DNA from: DASZUK01 sp963745595
GTDB lineage: Bacteria; Actinomycetota; Acidimicrobiia; Acidimicrobiales; RAAP-2
Reading direction: 5' to 3'
Assembly (NCBI GenBank): GCA_963745595.1
Contig: CAVUYB010000014.1
Location: forward strand, 124,001 to 188,000
Length of the DNA: 64,000 bases
Shown here: in pieces, positions 35,875-44,084 of the stretch
Position numbering within the stretch: the stretch's first letter is position 1
Layout of the letters: each line of letters begins with the position of its first letter
Program-made: the position numbers and the translations under genes
The notes under the pieces: model-generated
Seen by the model: the letters and a program-made list of their open reading frames with translations, nothing else
The model's database searches: none
Told to the model about the DNA's origin: nothing

Positions 35875-38400
35875 ATGGGTGCAGACCCTGCCGAGGGTGC
35901 CGGGGGTGCGATCGAGACGGCAGCGGACCCGCCGGTACCGTCGCCCTGGCAGCGGTGGCGCTCGATCGCCTTCGCGCCGATCGGGGACGGTCAGCGACGG
36001 CGTCGGGGCAGCGACGGCATCCGGATCGCCGCGGCCGTCGTCGCGCTGTTGGCGTGCCTTCTCGTCATCAGCTACGGCTACCGGGTCGACCGGACGATCA
36101 CCCGCGTCGTCAGTCCGCCGCCGGGCAGCATCGACTGGCTCGTCACGACGGTCTACGACGTCGGCGCGTTCGGCGTGGCCGCGGTGCTCGTCGTCCTAGC
36201 CTTGGTAGCCCGGCGCTGGGAGGTGGCCCGCGACCTCGGCGTCAGCGTGCTCGCCACCGGCGCCGTCACCGGCCTTCTCATCCTCGTTCTCGGCGCCGAC
36301 GGCGGTCGAGGGACCGGCGTCGTCATCGACGGCTATTCCGTGACCTTCCCGGTCTTCCAGATCGCCGCGTTCATGGCCATCGCCACCGCGGCGTTGCCGT
36401 ACCTCGCCCGGACGGTCCAGCGGCTGGTCGAGCTCGTCGTCGTCCTCGTCGCCATGGCCTCGGTCGTCGGCGGCCACGGGCTGCCGGTCAACGTCCTCGG
36501 CAGCTTGGCCATCGGCTGGGGCGTGACGGCCGCGGTCCACCTCGTCTTCGGGTCCCCCCTCGGCCTTCCGTCCACCGCCGACGTCGCCGCGCTGCTCGGC
36601 GAGCTCGGCGTGCGCGCCGTCGACGTCTCGGCTCGGCCTCGCCAGGAGTGGGGGGTGGCGCGGTTCGAGGCAACGCTCGAAGGCGCGCCCAACGACGCCG
36701 CCAGCCAGGTCGCCCAGATCGGTCCCGCCGACCAGATCGGCCAGGTCGGCCCGGTGGACAAGCTCACCATTTCGGTCTACGGCCGCGACGCCGCCGACGC
36801 CAAGCTCCTGGCGAAGACCGGTCGGTTCCTCATGTACCGCGACTCCGGACCGACGCTGACGTTCACCCGCCTCCAGCAGGTCGAGCACGAGGCGTACCTC
36901 ACGCTGCGGGCGGCTCAGGCCGGCGTCACCGTACCGGTGGTCGTCGAGGCCGGGCAGGCCGGCCCGTCGGGCGACGCGGTGCTCGTCTGCCGGCTGCCGG
37001 CCGGGAGCCCGCTGTCGGCGACGGAGGACGACGGTGAGGTGTCCGACCGTGCGCTCGACGACGTCTTCGCCCAGCTGCTCACGCTCCGCGCCGCCCGGGT
37101 CGCGCACGGCGAGATCAGCGGCGAGACGGTGCTCGTCGACCCGACGACCGAGACGGCCGCGTTGACCAACTTCCGGAGCGCGACCACCAACGCCGGACCC
37201 GAGCAGCTCGACCGTGACCTGGCGGGCGCACTGGCCGCGATCGCCCTCGCCGTCGGGCCGGAACGGGCGAGCGCGACCGCCGCCCGCTGCCTGCCCGCCG
37301 ACGTGCTGTCCGGCGTGCTCGGCCACCTCCGCCGAGCCGGGCTCGATCCAAACCTCGTCCGGGCGCTCCGCGGGCGCAAGGCGCTGCTCGACGACGTGCG
37401 CGAGCGAGCGGCCGCGCTGAAGGCCATCGACGTCCCGAAGCTCGTCGAGCCCCGCCGGATCAGCTGGGCCAACCTGATCCTCGTCGTCGGCACCCTGATC
37501 GGTGGCTGGGCGCTCATCGGCGTCCTCATCGACGTCACCCGTTCGTTCGACACCATCGTCGGCGCCGACTGGGTGTGGGTCGTCGCGGCGTTCGTCCTCG
37601 CCCAGCTGGCCTTTGCCGCCTCCGCGGTCGAGGACCTCGGCAGTGTGGCTGGCGACCTGCCGTTCAACCGCGTCCTCGGCCTCGAGATCGCCAACAGCTT
37701 CAGCGGTGTCGCCGGCGGGACCGCGGCGATCTTCGCCACCCGAGTCCGGTTCTTCCAGCAGCAGGGCTACGACGCCTCGGTGGCGATCAGCTCGAGCGCG
37801 TCGGTCACCGCGGCCAGCTGGTTCGTCAAGGGCGTTTTGTTCCTCGTGTCGCTGCCCCTCGCCTGGAGCGCCATCAACCTGGAGGTCACGCCGGAGTCGG
37901 GCGGGAACTCGAAGACGGTGTGGATCATCCTCGCCGTCGTCGTCGCCGTCGCCGTCGTGACCGGCCTGGTGCTGGCCATCCCCAGGCTCCGCCGGCTGGC
38001 GAGCGACAAGCTGCGACCGAGGCTGCGCGACATGTGGGCCAATGCCCGCGCGGTGGCCCGATCGCCGCTGAAGATGGCCCAGCTCTTCGGCGGGGCGCTC
38101 GTCTCCCAGGTTTTCGTCGCCCTGGCGCTGGCCGTATCCGTGCGGGCGTTCGACGACCACCTCAGCCTGGCGACGCTGATCGTCGTGATCACGCTGGCCG
38201 GCATGATCGGCGGCGTGTCGCCGGTGCCCGGCGGTGTCGGGGTCGTCGAGGCCGGCCTGATCCTCGGCCTCACCGCGGCCGGCCTCTCCGAGGTCGACGC
38301 CACCGCCGCGGTCTTCGTCCAGCGGCTGTTCACGGCCTACCTCCCCCCGATCTGGGGATGGTTCAGCCTCATGTGGCTGCGACGGCACGAGTACGTCTGA
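35875..38400 (+). CDS. Fusion: PAP2-like membrane domain, degenerate kinase domain and UPF0104 flippase-like domain
   Basis: An 841-residue polytopic protein. Residues about 50-240 hold roughly six helices (IAAAVVALLACLLVISYGYR, LATGAVTGLLILVLGADGG, GLPVNVLGSLAIGWGVTAAV). Residues about 260-500 resemble an aminoglycoside-phosphotransferase kinase fold, but the catalytic loop reads VAHGEISGETVLVDP (Glu for Asp, no Asn) and the metal-binding Asp is replaced in AALTNFRSA, so it is probably a pseudokinase. Residues about 520-840 are the lysylphosphatidylglycerol-synthase-type transmembrane domain with SFSGVAGGTAAIFATRVRFF and SPVPGGVGVVEAGLILGLTA. The ATG at 35875 has GGGAGAGG about five bases upstream; an ATG 21 bases earlier is possible. 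No aminoacyl-transferase domain follows, so it is not a full MprF. Confidence 0.85.
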   Translation: MGADPAEGAGGAIETAADPPVPSPWQRWRSIAFAPIGDGQRRRRGSDGIRIAAAVVALLACLLVISYGYRVDRTITRVVSPPPGSIDWLVTTVYDVGAFGVAAVLVVLALVARRWEVARDLGVSVLATGAVTGLLILVLGADGGRGTGVVIDGYSVTFPVFQIAAFMAIATAALPYLARTVQRLVELVVVLVAMASVVGGHGLPVNVLGSLAIGWGVTAAVHLVFGSPLGLPSTADVAALLGELGVRAVDVSARPRQEWGVARFEATLEGAPNDAASQVAQIGPADQIGQVGPVDKLTISVYGRDAADAKLLAKTGRFLMYRDSGPTLTFTRLQQVEHEAYLTLRAAQAGVTVPVVVEAGQAGPSGDAVLVCRLPAGSPLSATEDDGEVSDRALDDVFAQLLTLRAARVAHGEISGETVLVDPTTETAALTNFRSATTNAGPEQLDRDLAGALAAIALAVGPERASATAARCLPADVLSGVLGHLRRAGLDPNLVRALRGRKALLDDVRERAAALKAIDVPKLVEPRRISWANLILVVGTLIGGWALIGVLIDVTRSFDTIVGADWVWVVAAFVLAQLAFAASAVEDLGSVAGDLPFNRVLGLEIANSFSGVAGGTAAIFATRVRFFQQQGYDASVAISSSASVTAASWFVKGVLFLVSLPLAWSAINLEVTPESGGNSKTVWIILAVVVAVAVVTGLVLAIPRLRRLASDKLRPRLRDMWANARAVARSPLKMAQLFGGALVSQVFVALALAVSVRAFDDHLSLATLIVVITLAGMIGGVSPVPGGVGVVEAGLILGLTAAGLSEVDATAAVFVQRLFTAYLPPIWGWFSLMWLRRHEYV

Positions 38401-38406
38401 CGGCGA

Positions 38407-39843
38407 TCACATGCCGATCTGGACCTCCAGCCGTCCGGCGTGGACGGCGTCGAGGAACGTCTCGTAGTCCCGTTCGTTCTGGTCGGCGTAGTGCTTGGCG
38501 AACGCGGCGACCGCCCGGTCGAAGTTGTCGCTGCCGCCGAGGTACGACGCGATGGCGATCCGGTCCCCCCAGCGGGCATGAGCGCGCGCCAGCGTTGCTC
38601 CACACGTGCGCGCGTAGAGGATCGCCCCGGGCACCTGCAGCTTGTCGACGTCGATCGCGCCCTTCCAGTCGTGGAGCTGCCGCACGTAGAAATCACGGCG
38701 CTCCCCGTCGAGCCCCTTGATCCGCTGCCACCCGAGGAAGATGTCCCCGGCCGCCTGCATCAGCCGCTGCCCGGCCACCACCCGCTGGCCGTGGTGCGTG
38801 TACTGGCTCTTGCCCACGAACCGCTCGAGGACCGACTCCTGCGCCTCCTTCACCTGGAGGATGAGGGGATCTCGGTCGTTCCGGCCGACGAGGAGGAGGA
38901 TGTAGCAGCGCGTCCCGACGCTGCCGACCCCGACGACCTTGCGGGCCGCGTGGATGTAGCGGAACTCCTCGAGCGGGTGATGCTCGTGCCCGAGCGTCCG
39001 GCGGTACGAGTCGAGGAGCTTCTTGATGAAGACGTCGGACTGCTCCCACTCCGAGCCCGGGACGACGAGGTCCTCGATCGGCACGATCAGGGGCGGATCG
39101 GCCCGGAACCGCAGCTGCCCGTCGACGTTGGCCGCCCGCTTGGCCAGAACCCGGACACTGTCGCGGGCCCGGGCCTGCGCGACGGCCTGCTCGATCGCCC
39201 GCACGTCGGCCTTCCCGACGCGCTTCATCCGCTGCTCGTCCCGGATCCGGTCGAGGAACCGGCCCACCTCGAGATGCTGGTACCACGCGTCGAGCGTCTT
39301 CATCCCGGCCGCCCGGCGTATCTGGATCCGGTACGAATTCACCCCGGCCGCGACGATCGCCCGCCGGTCGGACCGGTCGAACTCCCGATCGCGCCCGAAC
39401 ACCTCGAAACTCGCGGCCATCCGCTTCACGTCCCACTCCCACGGACCGGGGAGCGTCTCGTCGAAGTCGTTGAGGTCGAAGACCATCTGGCGCTCGGGCG
39501 TGCCGAACACGCCGAAGTTCGAGAGGTGCGCGTCGCCGCACAGTTGGACGGTGATGCCCGAGCTCGGGGTCGATGCCAGATCGGCCGCCATGATGAGCGC
39601 GGCGCCGCGGAAGAACGTGAACGGCGAGATCAACATCCGGCCATGGCGGATCGGGACGAGCTCGGGGACCCGCGTCGCCTCCTGCTCCTCGAGCAGGGCG
39701 ATCGGATCCGGCCGGTCCGCCGACGACTTCCACCGCCCGTGGGCCGACCGTGGCGCCTCTTGACGAGCCGCCTTCCCGCGGGCGACCCGTTCGGCGTCGG
39801 TCAGGTGCGCTCGCCGCCAGGCCGACGCGAACGGTCGTTCCAT
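38407..39843 (-). CDS. DUF2252 protein (kinase-like fold)
   Basis: A 478-residue cytosolic protein of the widespread but uncharacterised DUF2252 family. Typical segments are ERVARGKAARQEAPRSAHG, FFRGAALIMAADLAS, VQLCGDAHLSNFGVFGTPER, VFDLNDFDETLPGPWEWDV, DPLILQVKEAQESVLE and YVRQLHDWKGAID. GDAHLSNFG and FDLNDFDE look like a kinase catalytic loop and metal-binding motif, so ATP-dependent phosphotransfer is a reasonable guess. The ATG at 39843 is used; a start at 39930 would add 29 residues. It converges on the UPF0104 fusion gene and is divergent to another UPF0104 gene. Confidence 0.87.
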   Translation of the reverse strand: MERPFASAWRRAHLTDAERVARGKAARQEAPRSAHGRWKSSADRPDPIALLEEQEATRVPELVPIRHGRMLISPFTFFRGAALIMAADLASTPSSGITVQLCGDAHLSNFGVFGTPERQMVFDLNDFDETLPGPWEWDVKRMAASFEVFGRDREFDRSDRRAIVAAGVNSYRIQIRRAAGMKTLDAWYQHLEVGRFLDRIRDEQRMKRVGKADVRAIEQAVAQARARDSVRVLAKRAANVDGQLRFRADPPLIVPIEDLVVPGSEWEQSDVFIKKLLDSYRRTLGHEHHPLEEFRYIHAARKVVGVGSVGTRCYILLLVGRNDRDPLILQVKEAQESVLERFVGKSQYTHHGQRVVAGQRLMQAAGDIFLGWQRIKGLDGERRDFYVRQLHDWKGAIDVDKLQVPGAILYARTCGATLARAHARWGDRIAIASYLGGSDNFDRAVAAFAKHYADQNERDYETFLDAVHAGRLEVQIGM

Positions 39844-40010
39844 CGGACCCCAGTCGGTGCGACCTGTCGAGCTCGGCAGTCTGGTCGTTGCCACCGCTCC
39901 CTCGCATGTGTCGTCGGCGCTGCTGCGCATCCTACCGGTGCGATCACCGCCCTACCGGTGGCGCCGCGTCCCTTGCCGGGCCGGTGCCCGGCAAGCAGAC
40001 TGGCCCGACG

Positions 40011-41216
40011 ATGGCGCCGCCCCCTCCCGACGAGCCGCCGAACGGCCTGGCTGACGGGTCGGCCGGGGCGGACCGATCGGGCCAGTCGGACGGGGCCGAC
40101 GGATCGGACGGGGCCGACGGATCGGACGGGGCCGACGGGGCCGACAGGACGTCGTTCTCGGTCAAGGTCGACCAGCAAAAGGGCCACCCGGTCCCGTGGA
40201 AGTCGGTCGTCAAGAAACTGGTGCCGATCGTCATCGCCGGCCTCGGGATCTACCTCGTCCTCCCGTCGATCACCGAGGTGCTGGCCTCGTGGCCCCGCCT
40301 GTCCACGCTCGACCCGATCTGGTTCTCCCTGGCGATCGCCTTCGAGATCGGCCACTTCATCTGCACGTTCGGACTGCAGCGCCTGGCGCTGCGGACGAGG
40401 ACGTGGTTCCCGGTCGTCACGTCGCAGCTCGCCGGCAACGCCATCACGCTGATCATGCCCGGCGGCGCGCCGATGGGCGCCGCCGTGCAGTTCCGGATGT
40501 TGGCCGCCAGCGGGCAGGAGACCGGCTCGACGGTCGGCGGGCTGGCGGCGTTCTCGCTCCTGGGCGTCGGTGGCCTCTTGGCCCTGCCAGTCTTCGCCCT
40601 CCCGGTCATCCTCATCGGGTCGCAGGCGACGAACCGGGGCCTCATCAACGCCGCGGCCCTCGGCGCAGTCGGCTTCGTCGTCTTTGCCGCGTTCGCCGCG
40701 GTCGTCCTCGTCACCGACGGGCCGCTCCGCTGGTGCGGGCGGGTCGCGCAACGCCTGCGTAACTGGGTTTTGCGGAAGCGGCCACCGCTGACCGGCCTCG
40801 ACGATTCGCTCCTGCACGAGCGGGACCTCATCCGCGGCGTCCTCGGTCGCCAGTGGTGGCAGGCCGTCCTTCTCTCCGCTGGCCGGCTCGCCCTCGACTA
40901 CCTCTGCCTCCTCGCCGCGCTGCGGGCGACCGGCAGCGATCCGCGCCCGTCCCTCGTGCTCGTCACCTACGCCGTCGCCGGCATCATCGGCATGGTCCCG
41001 ATCACTCCCGGCGGCCTCGGGATCGTCGAAGCCAGCCTGACCGGGCTGCTCGTGCTGGCCAGCGTCAACTCGGGCGACGCGTTCCTGGCCACGCTGACGT
41101 ACCGGCTTGCCTCCTACTGGGCGCCGCTGGCCGCCGGTCCGTTCGCCTACGGCGCGTTCCGCCTCCGCTATCGAGGCCCGACGTCGACCGCGGCCGCCGG
41201 CGTGACGCCGCCGTGA
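40011..41216 (+). CDS. UPF0104/YbhN flippase-like membrane protein with Ser-Asp-Gly-Ala repeats at the N-terminus
   Basis: A 401-residue membrane protein with the MprF-type transmembrane domain. The first 50 residues are acidic and repetitive (SDGADG three times), then a basic-hydrophobic linker and about eight helices. Family segments are LAGNAITLIMPGGAPMGAAVQ, LLSAGRLALDYLCLLAALRA, IIGMVPITPGGLGIVEASLT and LTYRLASYWAPLAAGPFAYG. The PGGLGIVEASL motif is typical of putative phospholipid or isoprenoid flippases. The ATG at 40011 is weakly supported; an in-frame GTG at 39984 is an alternative. Divergent from DUF2252. The substrate is unknown. Confidence 0.8.
   Translation: MAPPPPDEPPNGLADGSAGADRSGQSDGADGSDGADGSDGADGADRTSFSVKVDQQKGHPVPWKSVVKKLVPIVIAGLGIYLVLPSITEVLASWPRLSTLDPIWFSLAIAFEIGHFICTFGLQRLALRTRTWFPVVTSQLAGNAITLIMPGGAPMGAAVQFRMLAASGQETGSTVGGLAAFSLLGVGGLLALPVFALPVILIGSQATNRGLINAAALGAVGFVVFAAFAAVVLVTDGPLRWCGRVAQRLRNWVLRKRPPLTGLDDSLLHERDLIRGVLGRQWWQAVLLSAGRLALDYLCLLAALRATGSDPRPSLVLVTYAVAGIIGMVPITPGGLGIVEASLTGLLVLASVNSGDAFLATLTYRLASYWAPLAAGPFAYGAFRLRYRGPTSTAAAGVTPP
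40086..40139 (+). repeat. Three-copy 18-bp tandem repeat coding SDGADG
   Basis: TCGGACGGGGCCGACGGA is repeated three times in frame (the last copy ends GGG), giving an acidic flexible tail at the N-terminus of the UPF0104 protein. Confidence 0.9.
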
Positions 41217-41264
41217 CCCCGTGATGCCGCTGGTGAGGCCTGGCGGCGACCGACCCGACCTACG

Positions 41265-42854
41265 ATGACCGTCTTGGCCCGCCGTTCTGGCCCTCCGTCC
41301 CGTCGCTCCCGCCAGTCCCCCGGCTCGTCCCGGCTCGGCGGCACCGGCGACGACGGGCGCCGTGTCCGCACCGTCTTACGGACGTCGTCCCTGGCTGCGG
41401 CCGCCGTGCTTGCCGCGACGGTCCTCGCCGCCGGCGTCGCACTCCTGGGACGAACGCCGGCCGGCGCGTCGCTGGCCGCGCCGCAGCCGATTGCCGCGGT
41501 GGCGATGGCGACGACGCCGGACGGTGGCGGGTACTGGACGGTCCGTGACGACGGGACGGTATCGGCCGAGGGCGACGCACCGATGCTCGGCGACGTGTCG
41601 TCGACCCGGCTCAACCGCCCGATCGTCGGCGTGGCCGCGACGCCGGACGGCCAGGGGTATTGGCTCGTCGCGTCGGACGGCGGGATCTTTGCGTTCGGCG
41701 AGGCCGCGTTCTACGGGTCGACGGGCGCGATGACGCTCAACCAGCCGATCGTCGGGATGGCCACTACCGGCGACGGGCACGGCTATTGGCTCGTCGCGTC
41801 GGACGGCGGGATCTTTGCGTTCGGCGACGCCGCGTTCTACGGGTCGACGGGCGCGATGACGCTCAACCGCCCGATCGTCGGAATGGCCGCGACGGGTGAC
41901 GGCCACGGGTACTGGCTCGTCGCGTCGGACGGCGGGATCTTTGCGTTCGGCGACGCCGCGTTCTACGGGTCGACCGGTGCGATGGCGCTCAACCAGCCGA
42001 TCGTCGGGATGGCCACTACCGGCGACGGGCACGGCTATTGGCTCGTCGCGTCGGACGGCGGACTGTTCACGTTCGGCGACGCGACGTTCGACGGGTCGAT
42101 GGGCGGCCAACCACTCGCTCGACCGGTCGTCGGGATGGCCGCGGCGCCGGGCGGTGGTGGTTACTTGATGATCGCGTCGGACGGCGGCATCTTCAGCTTC
42201 GGCAGCGCCGTGTTCTACGGCGCGACAGTCCTGAACGTGGCCGAAGAGGTGGCGACAACGGGTTCGGCCCGCCAGCTCGTCGTCGTCGACGCACCGTCGT
42301 TCGGGTCGACGACGGCGACGCTGACGACGTGGGTCAAGACCGGCTCGACGTGGCAACCGGCGCTCCCGCCGATGCCGGCGACAAACGGCTACAGCGGCTG
42401 GGAGTACGCGGCGAACCGGCACGAGGGCGACGGGAGCACGCCGATCGGCGGCTATCCGATCGGGTCGACGATCTACGGCAACGACGCCAACCCGGGGGTC
42501 GCGTACCCATACCACCAGCTGACGTGCGGCGACTGGTGGGACGAGGACTCGTCGAGCCCGGGGTACAACACGTTCGAGCCCGTCGCCTGCGGGACAACGC
42601 CACCGTTCGCGGCGACAAGCGAAGCCCTCTGGACGGAGACGAACGCGTACCCGTACCTCGCGGTCATCGACTTCAACACGCCCGCGGCCGGCCCGTACGG
42701 CTCCGGCATCTTCCTCCACGCCGATATCGGTGTGCCGACGAACGGCTGCGTGAGCCTGCCGCTTGGCGACCTCGTCAGCGTCCTGCAGTGGCTCCGGCCG
42801 ACAATGGACCCGATGATCGTGATGGGTCCGGACTCGGTCATCCGGAACTACTGA
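41265..42854 (+). CDS. Exported L,D-transpeptidase-like (YkuD) protein with six N-terminal repeats
   Basis: A 529-residue exported protein. A signal peptide (about 30-65, LAAAAVLAATVLAAGVALLG) is followed by six repeats of about 42 residues (GYWLVASDGGIFAFGDAAFYG), then a C-terminal domain (about 330-529) ending in SGIFLHADIGVPTNGCVSLP. That His...GC(V)SL arrangement is the YkuD active-site pattern, so it may crosslink or edit peptidoglycan. The order (repeats before catalytic domain) is reversed compared with the other three repeat proteins. The ATG at 41265 overlaps TACGAT at 41261-41266; if that is the -10 box, an in-frame TTG at 41274, seven bases later, is the real start. No frameshifts. 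Confidence 0.85.
   Translation: MTVLARRSGPPSRRSRQSPGSSRLGGTGDDGRRVRTVLRTSSLAAAAVLAATVLAAGVALLGRTPAGASLAAPQPIAAVAMATTPDGGGYWTVRDDGTVSAEGDAPMLGDVSSTRLNRPIVGVAATPDGQGYWLVASDGGIFAFGEAAFYGSTGAMTLNQPIVGMATTGDGHGYWLVASDGGIFAFGDAAFYGSTGAMTLNRPIVGMAATGDGHGYWLVASDGGIFAFGDAAFYGSTGAMALNQPIVGMATTGDGHGYWLVASDGGLFTFGDATFDGSMGGQPLARPVVGMAAAPGGGGYLMIASDGGIFSFGSAVFYGATVLNVAEEVATTGSARQLVVVDAPSFGSTTATLTTWVKTGSTWQPALPPMPATNGYSGWEYAANRHEGDGSTPIGGYPIGSTIYGNDANPGVAYPYHQLTCGDWWDEDSSSPGYNTFEPVACGTTPPFAATSEALWTETNAYPYLAVIDFNTPAAGPYGSGIFLHADIGVPTNGCVSLPLGDLVSVLQWLRPTMDPMIVMGPDSVIRNY
41640..42060 (+). repeat. Near-identical 126-bp coding repeats
   Basis: The TATTGGCTCGTCGCGTCGG segment recurs at 41658, 41784, 41910 (one silent change) and 42036, exactly 126 bp apart. 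The four units are almost identical at the DNA level, unlike the diverged copies in the other repeat genes, so they were duplicated or homogenised recently. Confidence 0.92.
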
Positions 42855-42934
42855 CCCGGCTGCTGCTATCTCTTGGTAGTCGCCTTCCGACCTGACCGAA
42901 CGCTACTGATACACCCTCCTGGCACGATTGACGT

Positions 42935-44083
42935 GTGGAGTTGTTGGAGACGATCGACGAGCACCTGACGAGGCTGACCGACGCCCTCTCGGCCGTCGAG
43001 CCCGAGACGGTGTCGGGCCCGGACGCCGCGGCGGTGGTCGAGCGGGCGGTCCGGATCGAGCGGCTCGGCGCGTCGGCGAGGACGCGGTTCGCCCGGCGGG
43101 TGACACAGACCGGCGCGTACGAGCAACGCGGCCACAAGCACGCGGCCGGCTGGCTGGCCGAGCAGTCCGGGGAGTCGGTCGGCCAGGCCCTCGGCGTGCT
43201 GAAGACGGCCGCCCAGCTCTCGGAGGCGCCGGTGGTCGACGACGCGTTCAAGGACGGCCGGCTGTCGCTGTCCCAGGCAAAGGTGGCCGCCGACGCCGGC
43301 GCGCTCGACCCGTCGTCACAGCAGCACCTGGTCGGCTTGGCGACGACGGGCTCGCTGAAGGACCTGAAGGCGGAGGCGTCGCGGGTCAAGCGCCGGCGGT
43401 TCGGCGAGGACTGGGTCCGCCAACGGGAGGCGTCGGTCTACCGCCGCCGCTACTGCCGGATCTGGTCGTGCCCAGAGGGCGGCGTCCGCCTCGACGCATG
43501 GCTGCCGACGGTGGAAGGCGCCCGAGTGAAGGCCGCGCTGGAGCACGCGGCCGACAAGGTCTTCGACGAGGCCCGCCGGGCGGGCCTCCGGGACCGGCCG
43601 GACGCCTACGTCGCCGACGCCCTGGTCCGGGTCGTCACCGGTGAGGCGCCGGCACCGGCACAGGTCGCGGTGCGGGTCGACGCCGGGGCACTGCGGCGCG
43701 GCCACGTCGACGGCGACGAGGTCTGCGAGATCCCCGGCGTCGGGCCGATCCCGGTCGCGGTGGCCAAGGATCTGCTCGGCGACTCGGTCTTCCACGCGGT
43801 CGTCACTGACGGGGTCGACGTGAAGGCGGTCACGTCGGCGAAGCGGACGATCCCGGCGGCGCTGCGCCGGGCCCTGTCCGAACGGGACGGCACGTGTGCG
43901 GTGCCGGGCTGCAACGCGACGCTGCGCCTCCAGATCGACCACTGCTGGGATTTCGCCAAGGACGGACCGACGAAGCTGGCCAACCTGCAGCGGCTCTGCC
44001 CACCGCACCACGCGATGAAGACCCGTCGCGGGTTCCGCCTCGTCGGACCACCAAACGCTCGACGGTGGGTCGGACCCGATTAG
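42935..44083 (+). CDS. DUF222-HNH endonuclease protein (13E12 repeat family)
   Basis: A 382-residue protein with an N-terminal DUF222 helical domain (LSAVEPETVSGPDAAAVVER, GAYEQRGHKHAAGWLAEQ) and a C-terminal HNH nuclease with CAVPGCNATLRLQIDHCWDF, and LANLQRLCPPHHAMKTR. CxxC, the catalytic His in QIDH and the terminal CPPHH complete the zinc and metal sites. Such genes occur in many copies in actinobacterial genomes and may be selfish or mobile; their substrates are not settled. The GTG at 42935 is chosen because the conserved MELLETIDEHL opening follows. It converges on the CapA gene. Confidence 0.88.
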   Translation: MELLETIDEHLTRLTDALSAVEPETVSGPDAAAVVERAVRIERLGASARTRFARRVTQTGAYEQRGHKHAAGWLAEQSGESVGQALGVLKTAAQLSEAPVVDDAFKDGRLSLSQAKVAADAGALDPSSQQHLVGLATTGSLKDLKAEASRVKRRRFGEDWVRQREASVYRRRYCRIWSCPEGGVRLDAWLPTVEGARVKAALEHAADKVFDEARRAGLRDRPDAYVADALVRVVTGEAPAPAQVAVRVDAGALRRGHVDGDEVCEIPGVGPIPVAVAKDLLGDSVFHAVVTDGVDVKAVTSAKRTIPAALRRALSERDGTCAVPGCNATLRLQIDHCWDFAKDGPTKLANLQRLCPPHHAMKTRRGFRLVGPPNARRWVGPD

Positions 44084-44084
44084 C

